From 630D-37 sp037478835 (GTDB lineage Bacteria > Chloroflexota > Anaerolineae > Anaerolineales > Villigracilaceae), in NCBI GenBank assembly GCA_037478835.1, contig JBBFLV010000004.1, positions 62,001-126,000 of the forward strand: a stretch of DNA of 64,000 nucleotides, written 5' to 3'. This document shows positions 24,781 to 33,330 of the stretch, piece by piece. Position 1 is the stretch's first letter, and each line of letters starts with the position of its first letter. A program made the position numbers and the translations under genes. The notes below the pieces were generated by a model, which worked only from the letters and a program-made list of their open reading frames with translations, did not search any database and was not told the origin of the DNA.

Positions 24781-27700
24781 TTATCCTCCGAGTCGGGTAT
24801 CGAGCTGGTCATTGGGCGGTGCGGACCGATATACAGGCAGGTTAGTCAATGTGCTGGTGGCAGGGATGGAGACAATATTGGCGCGCGAATTGCCACAAAA
24901 CGAGAGATGTTTTTGCCACAAGGCTTCCGTTTGCTTGCCACCAAGGGCAGCGAATCTACCGCAGGCGCAGCGGTTGATGCCGCTTCGTCCAGGTAGAGAA
25001 ATGCGGCGCGCAGCTAGGTCAATTTCGACTTTTTGCTCCGGCATGTGGAGCAATTTTATCAACAGTGTCGGTTGTTCCTGATCGACCAAAAAGAAATTCT
25101 CGTGTTCTGCGCCACGAATTTCAAGTAGTTCTCCCCAGCCAACGTCACAGAGCACATAGTATCCTATCTTGACCACGTATTCGGGCAAATCCACATACGC
25201 ACTTAATTCGCGCAACAGACGAGAACGCAGCGAAGAAGGAGGCATATCTTTAAGCAGGTGACGGGCAAAATCATGATCGTCTTTGAGAATTGCGGCTGCG
25301 TCAGATTCTGATAGCCTCCCGCTTGCCAGGATGTCCCAAAAGATCTGCCTGGATTCTTCGATGTTCAGTTCAGATAAAAGCCGAAGCGCATGCAAGATAA
25401 CTGATGGATCTTGTGCTAGATTTAGAATATAGCGGATACTTTCAGCTCGAAGGCTTTTCAACTTTGTGACGTTTTCGAGATAGCGTTGCACGAAGTCCTG
25501 AGAATGACGCTCTTGCTCCAATCTCTTGAGAGATTCTTCTCGGAAGAGACAAATTAGGAAAGCGCGTTGGTTTTCTTGAGAATCATACTTTCCTAGCCAA
25601 CGTGCGAGGGCTTCTAGATGGATCAAGCTGGATTCCTTCCAATGTTCCAAACACCATTGGATTTCTTTCTCTTTTCTATCCTGTTGGCCCATAAGATGAT
25701 AAATACACAGTTCTTCAAAATGTAAGGCAAAAGCGCGAGCCGGTGTAGCTCTGACCAACTCACCATCAATTTGCCTCAATCTTTCCGCCTCTGCGAGCAT
25801 TTGGATCTCGATACCGTCTTCTGGAGGGAAAGGAGGAATAGGTGACTGCTCATACGGTGGCAGGACGAGAAATTGGGCTCTATACCTAGCAGGCGGTAGG
25901 CCGAATTCCTCAGGAATGTCGTACATCCACCAGTTTTCACCAGGGACGCCATCGCTTTTGGATGGGTTATCTGGCAAAGGAATCTCCAGTGGCTCGGCCC
26001 AGGGCTGCCAAAGCGACCACAGCCGCAGGCGGCGGTGACGAAGCGGGCGCGGCTCGTGCCAGTGCAGGCGCCAGTTGTCACCCGGAAGGGTCTCAAACCA
26101 ACAAACGCGAATATCTACTTTGCGGGTCAATCGTAGAACCGGCAAACGCAAGTTCAAGTTTCGGTTCGCATCTAGTAGCTCGAGCTGGAACTCGAATACC
26201 GATTCCTCCGGCTGAGCGCGTAGCGTATCGAAGAAGGAGGCCAGATCGAACTCCAGCCATCGCCCGGAGAGCAAGTGGCTGGGAGAAGTTTGTAGAGGTT
26301 TTTCGCTTGCCGGCGTGCTAAGGTGCAATTCGACCAGTGGTTTTTCCTTTTCCGATAGGGGCAATTCCACTCGCAGACGAGGATGAAAAGTGGTCAGATC
26401 GGCTTGTAAGAGCTCCGGCAGTGAGCGGGTGATGGGCTGGTGTACCCATTCTAATGCAGAGCCTTTTTGAAGTGTCAAAGCCCAGCGCAGACGTGGTACG
26501 GAAATTCGCAAGGGTATTCGAATAGGCTCTGGCGCAATAGCCAGTTCCAGACGTAAATCAGCCCGTGATGCTTTTTCCGGAACGCGGACGATGAACCCAT
26601 CTGGGCAAGTAGTGATTTCGCTTTCGTCGTCTGGCAGCAATTTGGCATTGAGGGGCAAATGCACACTAAAAGTGACCGGCTGAGCCCCTTTTTCTGTGGG
26701 AAGGTAATAAGGTTCTAATCCATCCAATTGCAGGCCGGCACAGACCCGAAATGGCAATTCGGCTGTTGGGCGTTCGTGCCGGGAGATGATGAGATGATAC
26801 GTTCCGGCAGGCGATTCTCCAAGCCAGGGAGAAAGCGAAATATGCGCTTCCGCATTTTCGATGACAAAAGGCAGTTCATTTGCTTTTGCTTCCCAAACAC
26901 CTTGCGGAGCGGCGGCATAGCGCGATTCCAGGCGTAGATGCCAGTTTTGCAATTCTTCTGCCGCCTCAGTCGGAGCTTGCAGGGGGAGAATGACCTGGGG
27001 CGCGGCGGTGTAAAGCGGTTTATCGTCTACGGGTAAAACTTGTGGTGGTAAGGTAGAAAGACTCAACGCAGGTTCCAGGGGGTGTGAAACCGCAATCGGG
27101 GCACAAACGTCTTTGCCTTCGTGCAATAAGCGTACAAAGCGTGTTTGTCTTAAGTCCCAGGCGGCAGCTTGCCAGTTTTCCCAAGGTGGGGCAAATGGAT
27201 GTAGCGTTTCTAATTGGCGTGCCGTTCCTTCAAAGCGTAGTTCGCAATCGGCGGGGTAGAGCAGCCACAGTTCTCCAGCCGGTAGAGCAGGGGAGAGACG
27301 GGCTCGTTGTCCATCGGAATAACGGAATGCAAGAATGGGTGGGTATCCATCGGGAGGCAAGATGCGCAAGAAATAGGAGACAAGCGGCGTTTCGGCATTC
27401 TGGGGAAAGAGTGCAACTTGTACGGCCGGCAGTGGCTCCTCGAGTAGCCACTCCACTTCTTCGAGTAACCAATCCATTCCTTGACGGCGCGGGCGCAGGC
27501 GGTTTTTTTCTGCAAGAATGGCTCCGTTCACAGGGTTGATCAGGTGAGCGTCATAGCGTGTGCTTGCCTGCTCTAGGTTGAGTGGCTGGGCGGGCAAAAC
27601 AATGCGAAAGGCCGGGGCATAGGGGTAGAAAAACAGACGTGGTCTGCGGCGGCGCTGGACAGGCTCGCTCTGCCTTTCTTGAAACGCCTCAAAGGCTTGC

Positions 27701-28422
27701 ACCACATATGGGCGTAGGCCAAGTTCTTTAGGTGGGGGTAAAGGCTGATTGGTATGTGCCAAGCGCGCCATGCGGCGGCATTTGCGGAAGAATTCGCGCG
27801 CCGTTTCGCCCGCATAAAGAAAGAAGTAGCGTACTACATCATCTACGAATAGTTGCGCAGTGTAATGTCTGAGCAGTTCCTGGAGTGCTGCATCATCATC
27901 CATACCATCATAGGGGACTTTTTCAATCGAAGGCAGTAGAATATACCGGAAAAAGTCAGGCAGAGAAAAGGCCGGGATGCCACCGTGCAGACGGATGGGA
28001 GTGATATATTCCAGCCCCGAAACGCCCACAAAGCGCCGTAGGTTAGGATGCTCTTCAATGATTTCCAGAAATGTTTTTCCCCAGTGATGTGAATTATGAA
28101 AAAGAAGAGAGCAATTTTCTATGCCTATAGACTGAGCAACCTGATCCCAGAAACCGCGCTCGTCGTTGAAAGCAGCTTTGAAAGCAAGGTAGGTGACGAA
28201 AACGGCAGGATATTTATGCCGAAGCAAGTGGGTGGCTTTTGTAAGGCCATGTTGGCGTACCAGTTCTCTTATTCCATGTTCGATTTCGGTGTGTTCGGCA
28301 GGTTCCAGCGGGATTTCACCCAAGATCTCGATCTTGAGCAAGTAGGGGGCGAGCTGCTCTTGCCACTTCTGAAGAGATTCGTTGTCTACTGGCACGTTGA
28401 TCTCTCCGCTATTGTTACCCAA
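24781..28422 (-). CDS. Large partner protein of the DUF1998 helicase (DruH-like candidate)
   Basis: 1213 residues with no enzymatic motif I can identify. The N-terminal ~230 residues are the most family-like (LHGGIPAFSLPDFFRYILLP; FFRKCRRMARL). The middle is beta-rich and acidic, the last ~350 helical with repeated charged helices, and the C-terminus contains a small CGRF/CGN cysteine pair (INRCACGRFAALGG, LSFCGNS). Start is TTG at 28422 with AAGGA upstream; a GTG at 28395-28393 behind GGAGAG is an alternative. It is directly followed by the DEAH/DUF1998 helicase. A ~1200-residue protein plus such a helicase is the composition of Druantia type III (DruH-DruE); assignment rests on gene order and size, not on a database match. 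Codon use is more AT-rich than the neighbours, suggesting acquisition. Confidence 0.65.
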   Translation of the reverse strand: MGNNSGEINVPVDNESLQKWQEQLAPYLLKIEILGEIPLEPAEHTEIEHGIRELVRQHGLTKATHLLRHKYPAVFVTYLAFKAAFNDERGFWDQVAQSIGIENCSLLFHNSHHWGKTFLEIIEEHPNLRRFVGVSGLEYITPIRLHGGIPAFSLPDFFRYILLPSIEKVPYDGMDDDAALQELLRHYTAQLFVDDVVRYFFLYAGETAREFFRKCRRMARLAHTNQPLPPPKELGLRPYVVQAFEAFQERQSEPVQRRRRPRLFFYPYAPAFRIVLPAQPLNLEQASTRYDAHLINPVNGAILAEKNRLRPRRQGMDWLLEEVEWLLEEPLPAVQVALFPQNAETPLVSYFLRILPPDGYPPILAFRYSDGQRARLSPALPAGELWLLYPADCELRFEGTARQLETLHPFAPPWENWQAAAWDLRQTRFVRLLHEGKDVCAPIAVSHPLEPALSLSTLPPQVLPVDDKPLYTAAPQVILPLQAPTEAAEELQNWHLRLESRYAAAPQGVWEAKANELPFVIENAEAHISLSPWLGESPAGTYHLIISRHERPTAELPFRVCAGLQLDGLEPYYLPTEKGAQPVTFSVHLPLNAKLLPDDESEITTCPDGFIVRVPEKASRADLRLELAIAPEPIRIPLRISVPRLRWALTLQKGSALEWVHQPITRSLPELLQADLTTFHPRLRVELPLSEKEKPLVELHLSTPASEKPLQTSPSHLLSGRWLEFDLASFFDTLRAQPEESVFEFQLELLDANRNLNLRLPVLRLTRKVDIRVCWFETLPGDNWRLHWHEPRPLRHRRLRLWSLWQPWAEPLEIPLPDNPSKSDGVPGENWWMYDIPEEFGLPPARYRAQFLVLPPYEQSPIPPFPPEDGIEIQMLAEAERLRQIDGELVRATPARAFALHFEELCIYHLMGQQDRKEKEIQWCLEHWKESSLIHLEALARWLGKYDSQENQRAFLICLFREESLKRLEQERHSQDFVQRYLENVTKLKSLRAESIRYILNLAQDPSVILHALRLLSELNIEESRQIFWDILASGRLSESDAAAILKDDHDFARHLLKDMPPSSLRSRLLRELSAYVDLPEYVVKIGYYVLCDVGWGELLEIRGAEHENFFLVDQEQPTLLIKLLHMPEQKVEIDLAARRISLPGRSGINRCACGRFAALGGKQTEALWQKHLSFCGNSRANIVSIPATSTLTNLPVYRSAPPNDQLDTRLGG

Positions 28423-28450
28423 GTTTTGTCCTTAGTTTACATCTCTCATA

Positions 28451-28456
28451 ATTATA
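28451..28456 (-). promoter_or_regulatory. Candidate -10 box for the helicase module
   Basis: TATAAT on the minus strand, about 28 bases before the TTG start of the large partner gene. The -35 region is A-rich and weak. It is nearly back to back with the divergent promoter of the PLP enzyme gene. Confidence 0.5.
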
Positions 28457-28491
28457 GCCCAAGTCTAATTCTGTTTTTTGCTATCCTATGT

Positions 28492-28497
28492 TACAAT
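28492..28497 (+). promoter_or_regulatory. Candidate -10 box for the PLP enzyme gene
   Basis: TACAAT about 48 bases before the ATG at 28545, whose leader ends with GAGGAG. The -35 is not convincing. Confidence 0.45.
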
Positions 28498-28544
28498 CCA
28501 CTGCGTACTCCCCACACCTTCTCATTTCTTCTGAGGAGCAATCT

Positions 28545-30011
28545 ATGGCCCGCATTGATCTGACCGTCTACCCGGAGCGCCTGGAACGTGCCGTCCGTCG
28601 CGCCCGTGAACGCAACATCCTCATCCCCACCTTTGCCCAAATGAAAGACCCCTCTCGCATCCCCCCTTCGATCCGCGCCGAGCTGGCCGAGATCGGGCTT
28701 TGGGATTTGCACCCGCGCAACTTGTTCCGCATCACCTGGCACAACGAGCCGAAACCTCACGGCGGCGGCTTCCACGGGGTCAATTTTCTCGAACTTCCCC
28801 CCTCTTTGACCGGCGTGCCGGCCCGCATTGTGCTCCTGATCGGCAAATGGTTCCCCACCGGGGCGCACAAAGTCGGTGCCGCCTTTGGCTGTCTGGTGCC
28901 GCGGCTGGTGACCGGCCAGTTCGATCCCACCACCCAAAAGGCCGTCTGGCCTTCCACCGGCAACTTCTGCCGCGGCGGGGCTTACGATTCGGCGCTGCTC
29001 GGTTGTCATTCCATCGCCATTCTGCCCGAAGGCATGAGCCGCGAGCGTTTTGAATGGCTCGAACGCATCGCCGGGGAAGTGATCAAAACCCCCGGCAGCG
29101 AATCCAACGTCAAAGAGATCTTCGATAAATGCTGGGAGCTACGCCGTTCCGGCGAAGACCTGATGATCTTCAATCAATTTGAGGAATTCGGCAACTATCT
29201 CTGGCACTATGAGATCACCGGCCACGCCATGTTGGAAGTCCTCGAGCACCTCATGCGCCCGAACGATCGCTATCGTGGCATGGTTTCTTCCACCGGCTCG
29301 GCCGGCACCATCGCCTCCGGCGACTTCATGAAGCAACGCTTCCCCGAAAGCAAGATCGTCGCCTGCGAGGCCTTACAATGCCCCACCCTGCTCGAAAACG
29401 GCTTCGGTGCCCATCGCATCGAAGGCATCGGCGATAAGCACGTCCCCTGGATTCACAACGTCAAAAACACCGACTTCGTGGCCGCCATTGATGATAACGC
29501 CGTAGTCAACCTGGCTCGCCTCTTCAACGAACCGGCCGGCCGTGCCTATCTCGTCAAGATGGGTGTACCGGAAGCCATCGTCTCCCAGCTTGACCTGCTC
29601 GGCTTTTCCGGCATTTCCAACCTGCTCGGCGCCATCAAGTTCGCCAAATACTACGAATTGGGCGAAAACGACATCGTCATCACCGTCCTCACCGACTCCA
29701 TGGAACTCTACCAATCGCGCCTGGCCGAAATGCGCGCCGAAATGGGCGAGTACGATGAACGGCAGGCCGCCGCCGATTATGCCCGTTGGTTGCTCGGTCA
29801 ATCCACCGAACATTTGCTCGAACTGCGCTATACCGATCGCCGCCGCATTCACAACCTCAAATACTTCACCTGGGTCGAGCAACAGGGCAAGACCTCCGAA
29901 GAGCTCCAAGCGCAGTGGTATGACCCGAACTACTGGACCGAGATTCAACAACAAGCGGAAGAGATCGATGCCCTGATCGAAGAATTCAATGCCCGCGTCG
30001 CCGCGGCCTAG
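28545..30011 (+). CDS. Fold-type II PLP-dependent enzyme (cysteine synthase/threonine synthase-like)
   Basis: 488 residues from ATG 28545 (GAGGAG upstream). The PLP lysine is probably Lys109 in PTGAHKVGAAF. STGNF in place of the usual SGN loop (WPSTGNFCRGGAYDSALLGC) and the phosphate-binding STGSAGTIASGDFMK are visible. This is longer than cysteine synthases (~310) and lacks CBS domains. The substrate is unknown: members of this group are often annotated only as PLP-dependent lyases. The gene stands alone, convergent with the SufR-like regulator with one base between stops. Confidence 0.85.
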   Translation: MARIDLTVYPERLERAVRRARERNILIPTFAQMKDPSRIPPSIRAELAEIGLWDLHPRNLFRITWHNEPKPHGGGFHGVNFLELPPSLTGVPARIVLLIGKWFPTGAHKVGAAFGCLVPRLVTGQFDPTTQKAVWPSTGNFCRGGAYDSALLGCHSIAILPEGMSRERFEWLERIAGEVIKTPGSESNVKEIFDKCWELRRSGEDLMIFNQFEEFGNYLWHYEITGHAMLEVLEHLMRPNDRYRGMVSSTGSAGTIASGDFMKQRFPESKIVACEALQCPTLLENGFGAHRIEGIGDKHVPWIHNVKNTDFVAAIDDNAVVNLARLFNEPAGRAYLVKMGVPEAIVSQLDLLGFSGISNLLGAIKFAKYYELGENDIVITVLTDSMELYQSRLAEMRAEMGEYDERQAAADYARWLLGQSTEHLLELRYTDRRRIHNLKYFTWVEQQGKTSEELQAQWYDPNYWTEIQQQAEEIDALIEEFNARVAAA

Positions 30012-30617
30012 TCACCCCTGCACTTGAAAGATACACACCCCACCGTGACCCGTCTCCCAATCCCCACGGGAGAGCAGGGTCACGCTTTTTTTCAGGCATC
30101 CCTCCAGCAAGTGCACGTCCATCTGGCAAAGCTCCGGATGAGCGGCCAGGATTTCGTAATAGGGACAATGTTGGAAGAAGACACGCGGCCCCTGAGCTGC
30201 CGCCTCCCAACGTGGGCGATAGTGCAACCGTTGCAAAAACTCCAGGGTGAGACGCAAGCGGTTCGTTTCTGGGACCTGGGGCTCCGCCCCCGGCCCAAGC
30301 TCGTTCAGCCCTTTGGCTAAGGCGAAAGCCAGGGCCTCCCCACCCAGGCCGCGTTCCTTCAACAGCGCAAAGAGCACCTCGATCAGCCGCGGCAGGTTAT
30401 CCCCCTGCAGCCGATGGCTCAGGCGATAGCGGTAGGAAGGTCGGCCTCGTCTTCCCTCGCTCTGCTTTTCCGCCTCGATCAGCCCGGCTTCCTCCAGCTT
30501 CCGCAGGTGATAGCGCAGGGTTGGCGGCTGCATTTTCAAGGCTCGTTCTAGCTCTTCCAGTGTTGCCGAAGCGTGGGCGCGCAGATAGTTCAGAATCCGT
30601 TCGCGTCGCGTTGTCAT
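30012..30617 (-). CDS. SufR-like Fe-S-sensing transcriptional regulator
   Basis: 201 residues from ATG 30617. Winged helix at about 5-65 (ATLEELERALKMQPPTLRYH, wing GRRGRPSYRYRL). The C-terminal part has four cysteines: Cys151, Cys164, Cys174 and Cys195 (QHCPYYEILAAHPELC; LLEGC; GGVCIF). This recalls the C-terminal cysteine set of SufR, whose 4Fe-4S cluster controls DNA binding. Divergent from iscX-nuoB-nuoCD-nuoI-mrp with only 99 bases between, so it probably senses Fe-S status and controls that operon and itself. Cluster binding is inferred. Confidence 0.75.
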   Translation of the reverse strand: MTTRRERILNYLRAHASATLEELERALKMQPPTLRYHLRKLEEAGLIEAEKQSEGRRGRPSYRYRLSHRLQGDNLPRLIEVLFALLKERGLGGEALAFALAKGLNELGPGAEPQVPETNRLRLTLEFLQRLHYRPRWEAAAQGPRVFFQHCPYYEILAAHPELCQMDVHLLEGCLKKSVTLLSRGDWETGHGGVCIFQVQG

Positions 30618-30625
30618 AGATCGGG

Positions 30626-30657
30626 TGTGATTATACTCACATCTGGATTTTTGTAAA
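30626..30657 (-). promoter_or_regulatory. Promoter of the SufR-like gene with overlapping palindromic operator
   Basis: On the minus strand TTTACA (30657-30652), a 16-base spacer, and TATAAT (30635-30630); the ATG follows at 30617. A perfect inverted repeat TGTGA-N6-TCACA (30626-30641) covers the -10 box, the natural place for a repressor site. It has the form of a CRP/FNR-class site but lies beside a SufR-like gene. Confidence 0.75.
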
Positions 30658-30677
30658 CATATATTTGCGAAATTCAC

Positions 30678-30705
30678 TTGACCGACCTCCTACCCATGCT
30701 ATAAT
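30678..30705 (+). promoter_or_regulatory. Promoter of the iscX-nuo-mrp operon
   Basis: TTGACC (30678-30683), a 16-base spacer, TATAAT (30700-30705). Predicted start near 30712, giving a leader of about five bases before the ATG at 30717, with no ribosome site. Confidence 0.75.
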
Positions 30706-30716
30706 TGCACCCGTAT

Positions 30717-30935
30717 ATGACCGACCGACTCTCCTGGGAAGCCCCTTATGCGATTGCGCGTGCCCTGATGCGGCAATACCCGCAATATCCTCTGGAACAG
30801 CTTTCCCTGGGGCAGCTCGAAGATTTGGTTCGTGGCCTGGAAGGCTTTCAGGATGAGCCCGGACCGGTCAACGATGAATTACTGCTCGAAATTTTCCAAC
30901 TCTGGTACGAGGAGTGTTTGCATGGACCATCGTGA
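30717..30935 (+). CDS. iscX: IscX-like Fe-S assembly protein
   Basis: 72 residues. Matches IscX in layout: an early Trp (SWEAPYAIARALMRQYP), the acidic LEDLVRGLEGFQDEP block and a C-terminal helix ending in LWYEE. IscX is a small acidic partner of the cysteine desulfurase IscS that modulates cluster assembly and may carry iron. It is unusual that it heads complex I genes rather than an isc operon; nuoB starts 14 bases before its end. Start ATG 30717; a TTG 12 bases upstream would overlap the -10 box. Confidence 0.82.
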   Translation: MTDRLSWEAPYAIARALMRQYPQYPLEQLSLGQLEDLVRGLEGFQDEPGPVNDELLLEIFQLWYEECLHGPS

Positions 30936-31572
30936 ATTGCAAAGTCCCGGTTATGAAATCCCCCCTGAGATGCAGGGGCAGGTGGTGATCACCACCCTTG
31001 ACCGCATCTACAACTGGGGGCGGCGCTCTTCGCTCTGGCCGATGATGTTCGGTCTGGCCTGTTGCGCCATCGAAATGATCGCCGCCCAGGCGGCCCGTTT
31101 TGACCTGGCGCGCTTCGGCATGGAGGTCATGCGTCCCAGCCCGCGCCAATCCGATGTCATGATCGTTGCCGGCACGGTGACCAAGAAGATGATCCCGGCT
31201 ATCGTGCGCCTCTATAACCAAATGCCCGAACCGAAATACGTGGTGGCGATGGGTGCTTGCGCCTCCGGCGGTGGCCCTTTCAAGGAAGGCTATAACGTCG
31301 TGGCCGGTGTGGATAAGTTCATCCCCGTCGATGTCTATATCCCCGGCTGCCCTCCGACCCCGGAAGCCCTCACTGCCGGCCTGATGAAGCTGCAGGAAAA
31401 GATCGATAAGCAATCCATCCGCCGCGTGCGCTGGTATCAGAAGGGGCCGGATAGCGTCGAAATTCCGATCCCGGTGCTTGGGCCGGATGTGATCGACCCG
31501 CGGCGCATGCAAGAGATCAAGCGCATTGCTGCCGAACAGGCGCAGGCGCAAACCGTCGCACAGGAGGGTTAA
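30922..31572 (+). CDS. nuoB: NADH-quinone oxidoreductase subunit B
   Basis: 216 residues. Ligands of cluster N2 are visible: tandem Cys47-Cys48 (GLACCAIEM), Cys113 (MGACAS) and Cys143 (PGCPPTPEAL). A C-terminal extension of about 45 residues beyond the common core is Ala/Gln-rich. Overlaps iscX by 14 bases and ends immediately before nuoCD. N2 is the last cluster before quinone. Confidence 0.97.
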   Translation: MDHRELQSPGYEIPPEMQGQVVITTLDRIYNWGRRSSLWPMMFGLACCAIEMIAAQAARFDLARFGMEVMRPSPRQSDVMIVAGTVTKKMIPAIVRLYNQMPEPKYVVAMGACASGGGPFKEGYNVVAGVDKFIPVDVYIPGCPPTPEALTAGLMKLQEKIDKQSIRRVRWYQKGPDSVEIPIPVLGPDVIDPRRMQEIKRIAAEQAQAQTVAQEG

Positions 31573-33309
31573 ATGGCTACCGTCACTGCTCCCGCTTTGG
31601 ATTTGGCCGCTCGCTTTCCACAGGCCGTGCGTCCGGATACCCGCCCTGGCTATAGCGGCTGGATCGTAGAAAAAGATCACCTGATCGAGGTCGCTACCGC
31701 CCTGCGCGATGAATTCGGTTACGACCTGCTTTCCTCCGTCACCGGTGTGGATTACTACCCGGATACGATGGAGGTCGTCTACCATGTTTATAAGACCACC
31801 GGTGGCCCTGGGCTGGTTTTCAAGGTGCAGGTTCCACGCCAGGACCCGATCGAGGTCCCCTCTGTGACCCCCATCTGGCCGGGTGCTGAGCTTCAGGAGC
31901 GCGAGGCTTGGGACCTGTTGGGAATTCGTTTTACCGGTCATCCCGATCTACGGCGCATTTTCATGTGGGAAGGGTTTGCCGGCCATCCCCTGCGCAAGGA
32001 TTGGAAAGAGCCGTTTTTCGAGGAAGAGGCCAAACCGTATAAATCGCGCTGGCCGGATGGTAAATTTATCCCTGCCGAGCAGAAAAATCCTTTTGGCGAT
32101 AACCTGAACTTCCCGCCCGGCTTCGATCCGGAAACCTGGACGGCCGAAGACCCAGATGCCCTGCTTTACGCTTCTCTGGCGCGCTATACCCAGGGAGATG
32201 GTGACCTGAAAGCCGATCGCGTCATCGTCAATCTCGGTCCGCAACACCCCTCGACGCATGGTGTGTTCCGCGCCGCGGTGGTGTTGGATGGTGAGACGGT
32301 GGTCGCGCTCAAGCCCGTGGTCGGCTACTTGCACCGCAATCACGAGAAGATCGGGGAACGCAATACATTCTTGCAAAACATGCCGTATACCGATCGCCTC
32401 GATTACTTCAACTCGATGAGCAACAACTGGGCCTACGCCCTGGCGGTTGAGAAGCTGATGGGCATTCAGGTGCCGGAACGCGCCGAATACCTGCGCGTCA
32501 TCATGGCCGAGCTCAGCCGTATCCAGAACCACCTGGTCTTGGTGGGCATGTTGCTCAACGACCTGGGCGCCTATTTCACCCCCTCCCTCTATGCCTTTGA
32601 AGAGCGCGAGCTGATCTTGGATATCTTCGAGGCCGTTTCCGGCTCGCGCATGATGTGCAACTATCACCGCTTCGGTGGTGTGGTGCGCGATCTTCCGCCG
32701 GAGGCCCTGCAGAAGCTCAAAGGTCTGGTCTACGATCGCCTGCCGCGCAAGGTGGATGAATTCGATCGCCTGTTGAGCGAAAATGAAGTGCTGGTTTCGC
32801 GCCTGAAGGGTGTGGCGAAGCTCTCGGCTGAAGAGGCCATTCGCTATTCCATCACCGGGCCGGTGCTGCGTGCCAGCGGTGTGCCCTATGACGTGCGCCG
32901 CGCCGAGCCCTACGGCATCTACGATCGCTTCGAGTTCGATGTGGCCGTGCGCTACAACGGCGATCTCTACGACCGCTACCTGATCCGCCTGGATGAGATC
33001 CGCCAATCCCTGCGCATTCTGGATCAGGCCATTCGGCAGCTGCCCGAAGGTCCGATCATGAGCGTCAAGCCGCAATATCAGGTGCGGGTGCCGGCAGGTG
33101 AAGCCTACGGTCGCATCGAGGCACCGAAGGGCGAGCTCGGCTTCTACATCGTCTCCAACGGGAAACCGAACCCCTGGCGCTATCACGTGCGTGCCCCATC
33201 GTTCATCAACATCACCGCGCTGGAGAAAATGTGCGTGGGCAACAAGATCGCCGATTTCGTGGTCATCCTGGGCGCGCTGGATATCGTCCTGGGTGAACTG
33301 GATCGCTAA
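31573..33309 (+). CDS. nuoCD: NADH-quinone oxidoreductase fused subunits C and D
   Basis: 578 residues. NuoC part about 25-150 (EREAWDLLGIRFTGHPDLRR), NuoD part from about 215 (NLGPQHPSTHGVFR) to the end, with HRNHEKIGE and the late SFINITALEKM. Fusion of C and D is found in several phyla. The D part contributes to the quinone pocket. The linker of ~50 residues between the halves is proline- and glycine-rich. It starts directly after the nuoB stop. Confidence 0.97.
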   Translation: MATVTAPALDLAARFPQAVRPDTRPGYSGWIVEKDHLIEVATALRDEFGYDLLSSVTGVDYYPDTMEVVYHVYKTTGGPGLVFKVQVPRQDPIEVPSVTPIWPGAELQEREAWDLLGIRFTGHPDLRRIFMWEGFAGHPLRKDWKEPFFEEEAKPYKSRWPDGKFIPAEQKNPFGDNLNFPPGFDPETWTAEDPDALLYASLARYTQGDGDLKADRVIVNLGPQHPSTHGVFRAAVVLDGETVVALKPVVGYLHRNHEKIGERNTFLQNMPYTDRLDYFNSMSNNWAYALAVEKLMGIQVPERAEYLRVIMAELSRIQNHLVLVGMLLNDLGAYFTPSLYAFEERELILDIFEAVSGSRMMCNYHRFGGVVRDLPPEALQKLKGLVYDRLPRKVDEFDRLLSENEVLVSRLKGVAKLSAEEAIRYSITGPVLRASGVPYDVRRAEPYGIYDRFEFDVAVRYNGDLYDRYLIRLDEIRQSLRILDQAIRQLPEGPIMSVKPQYQVRVPAGEAYGRIEAPKGELGFYIVSNGKPNPWRYHVRAPSFINITALEKMCVGNKIADFVVILGALDIVLGELDR

Positions 33310-33330
33310 TGCCGTAGCAAGGAGAGACAC

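Noticed and set aside
19828..28422. DISARM or Dpd system
   Set aside because: DISARM needs separate DrmA and DrmB plus DrmC and usually a methylase; Dpd needs deazapurine insertion genes. None are adjacent.
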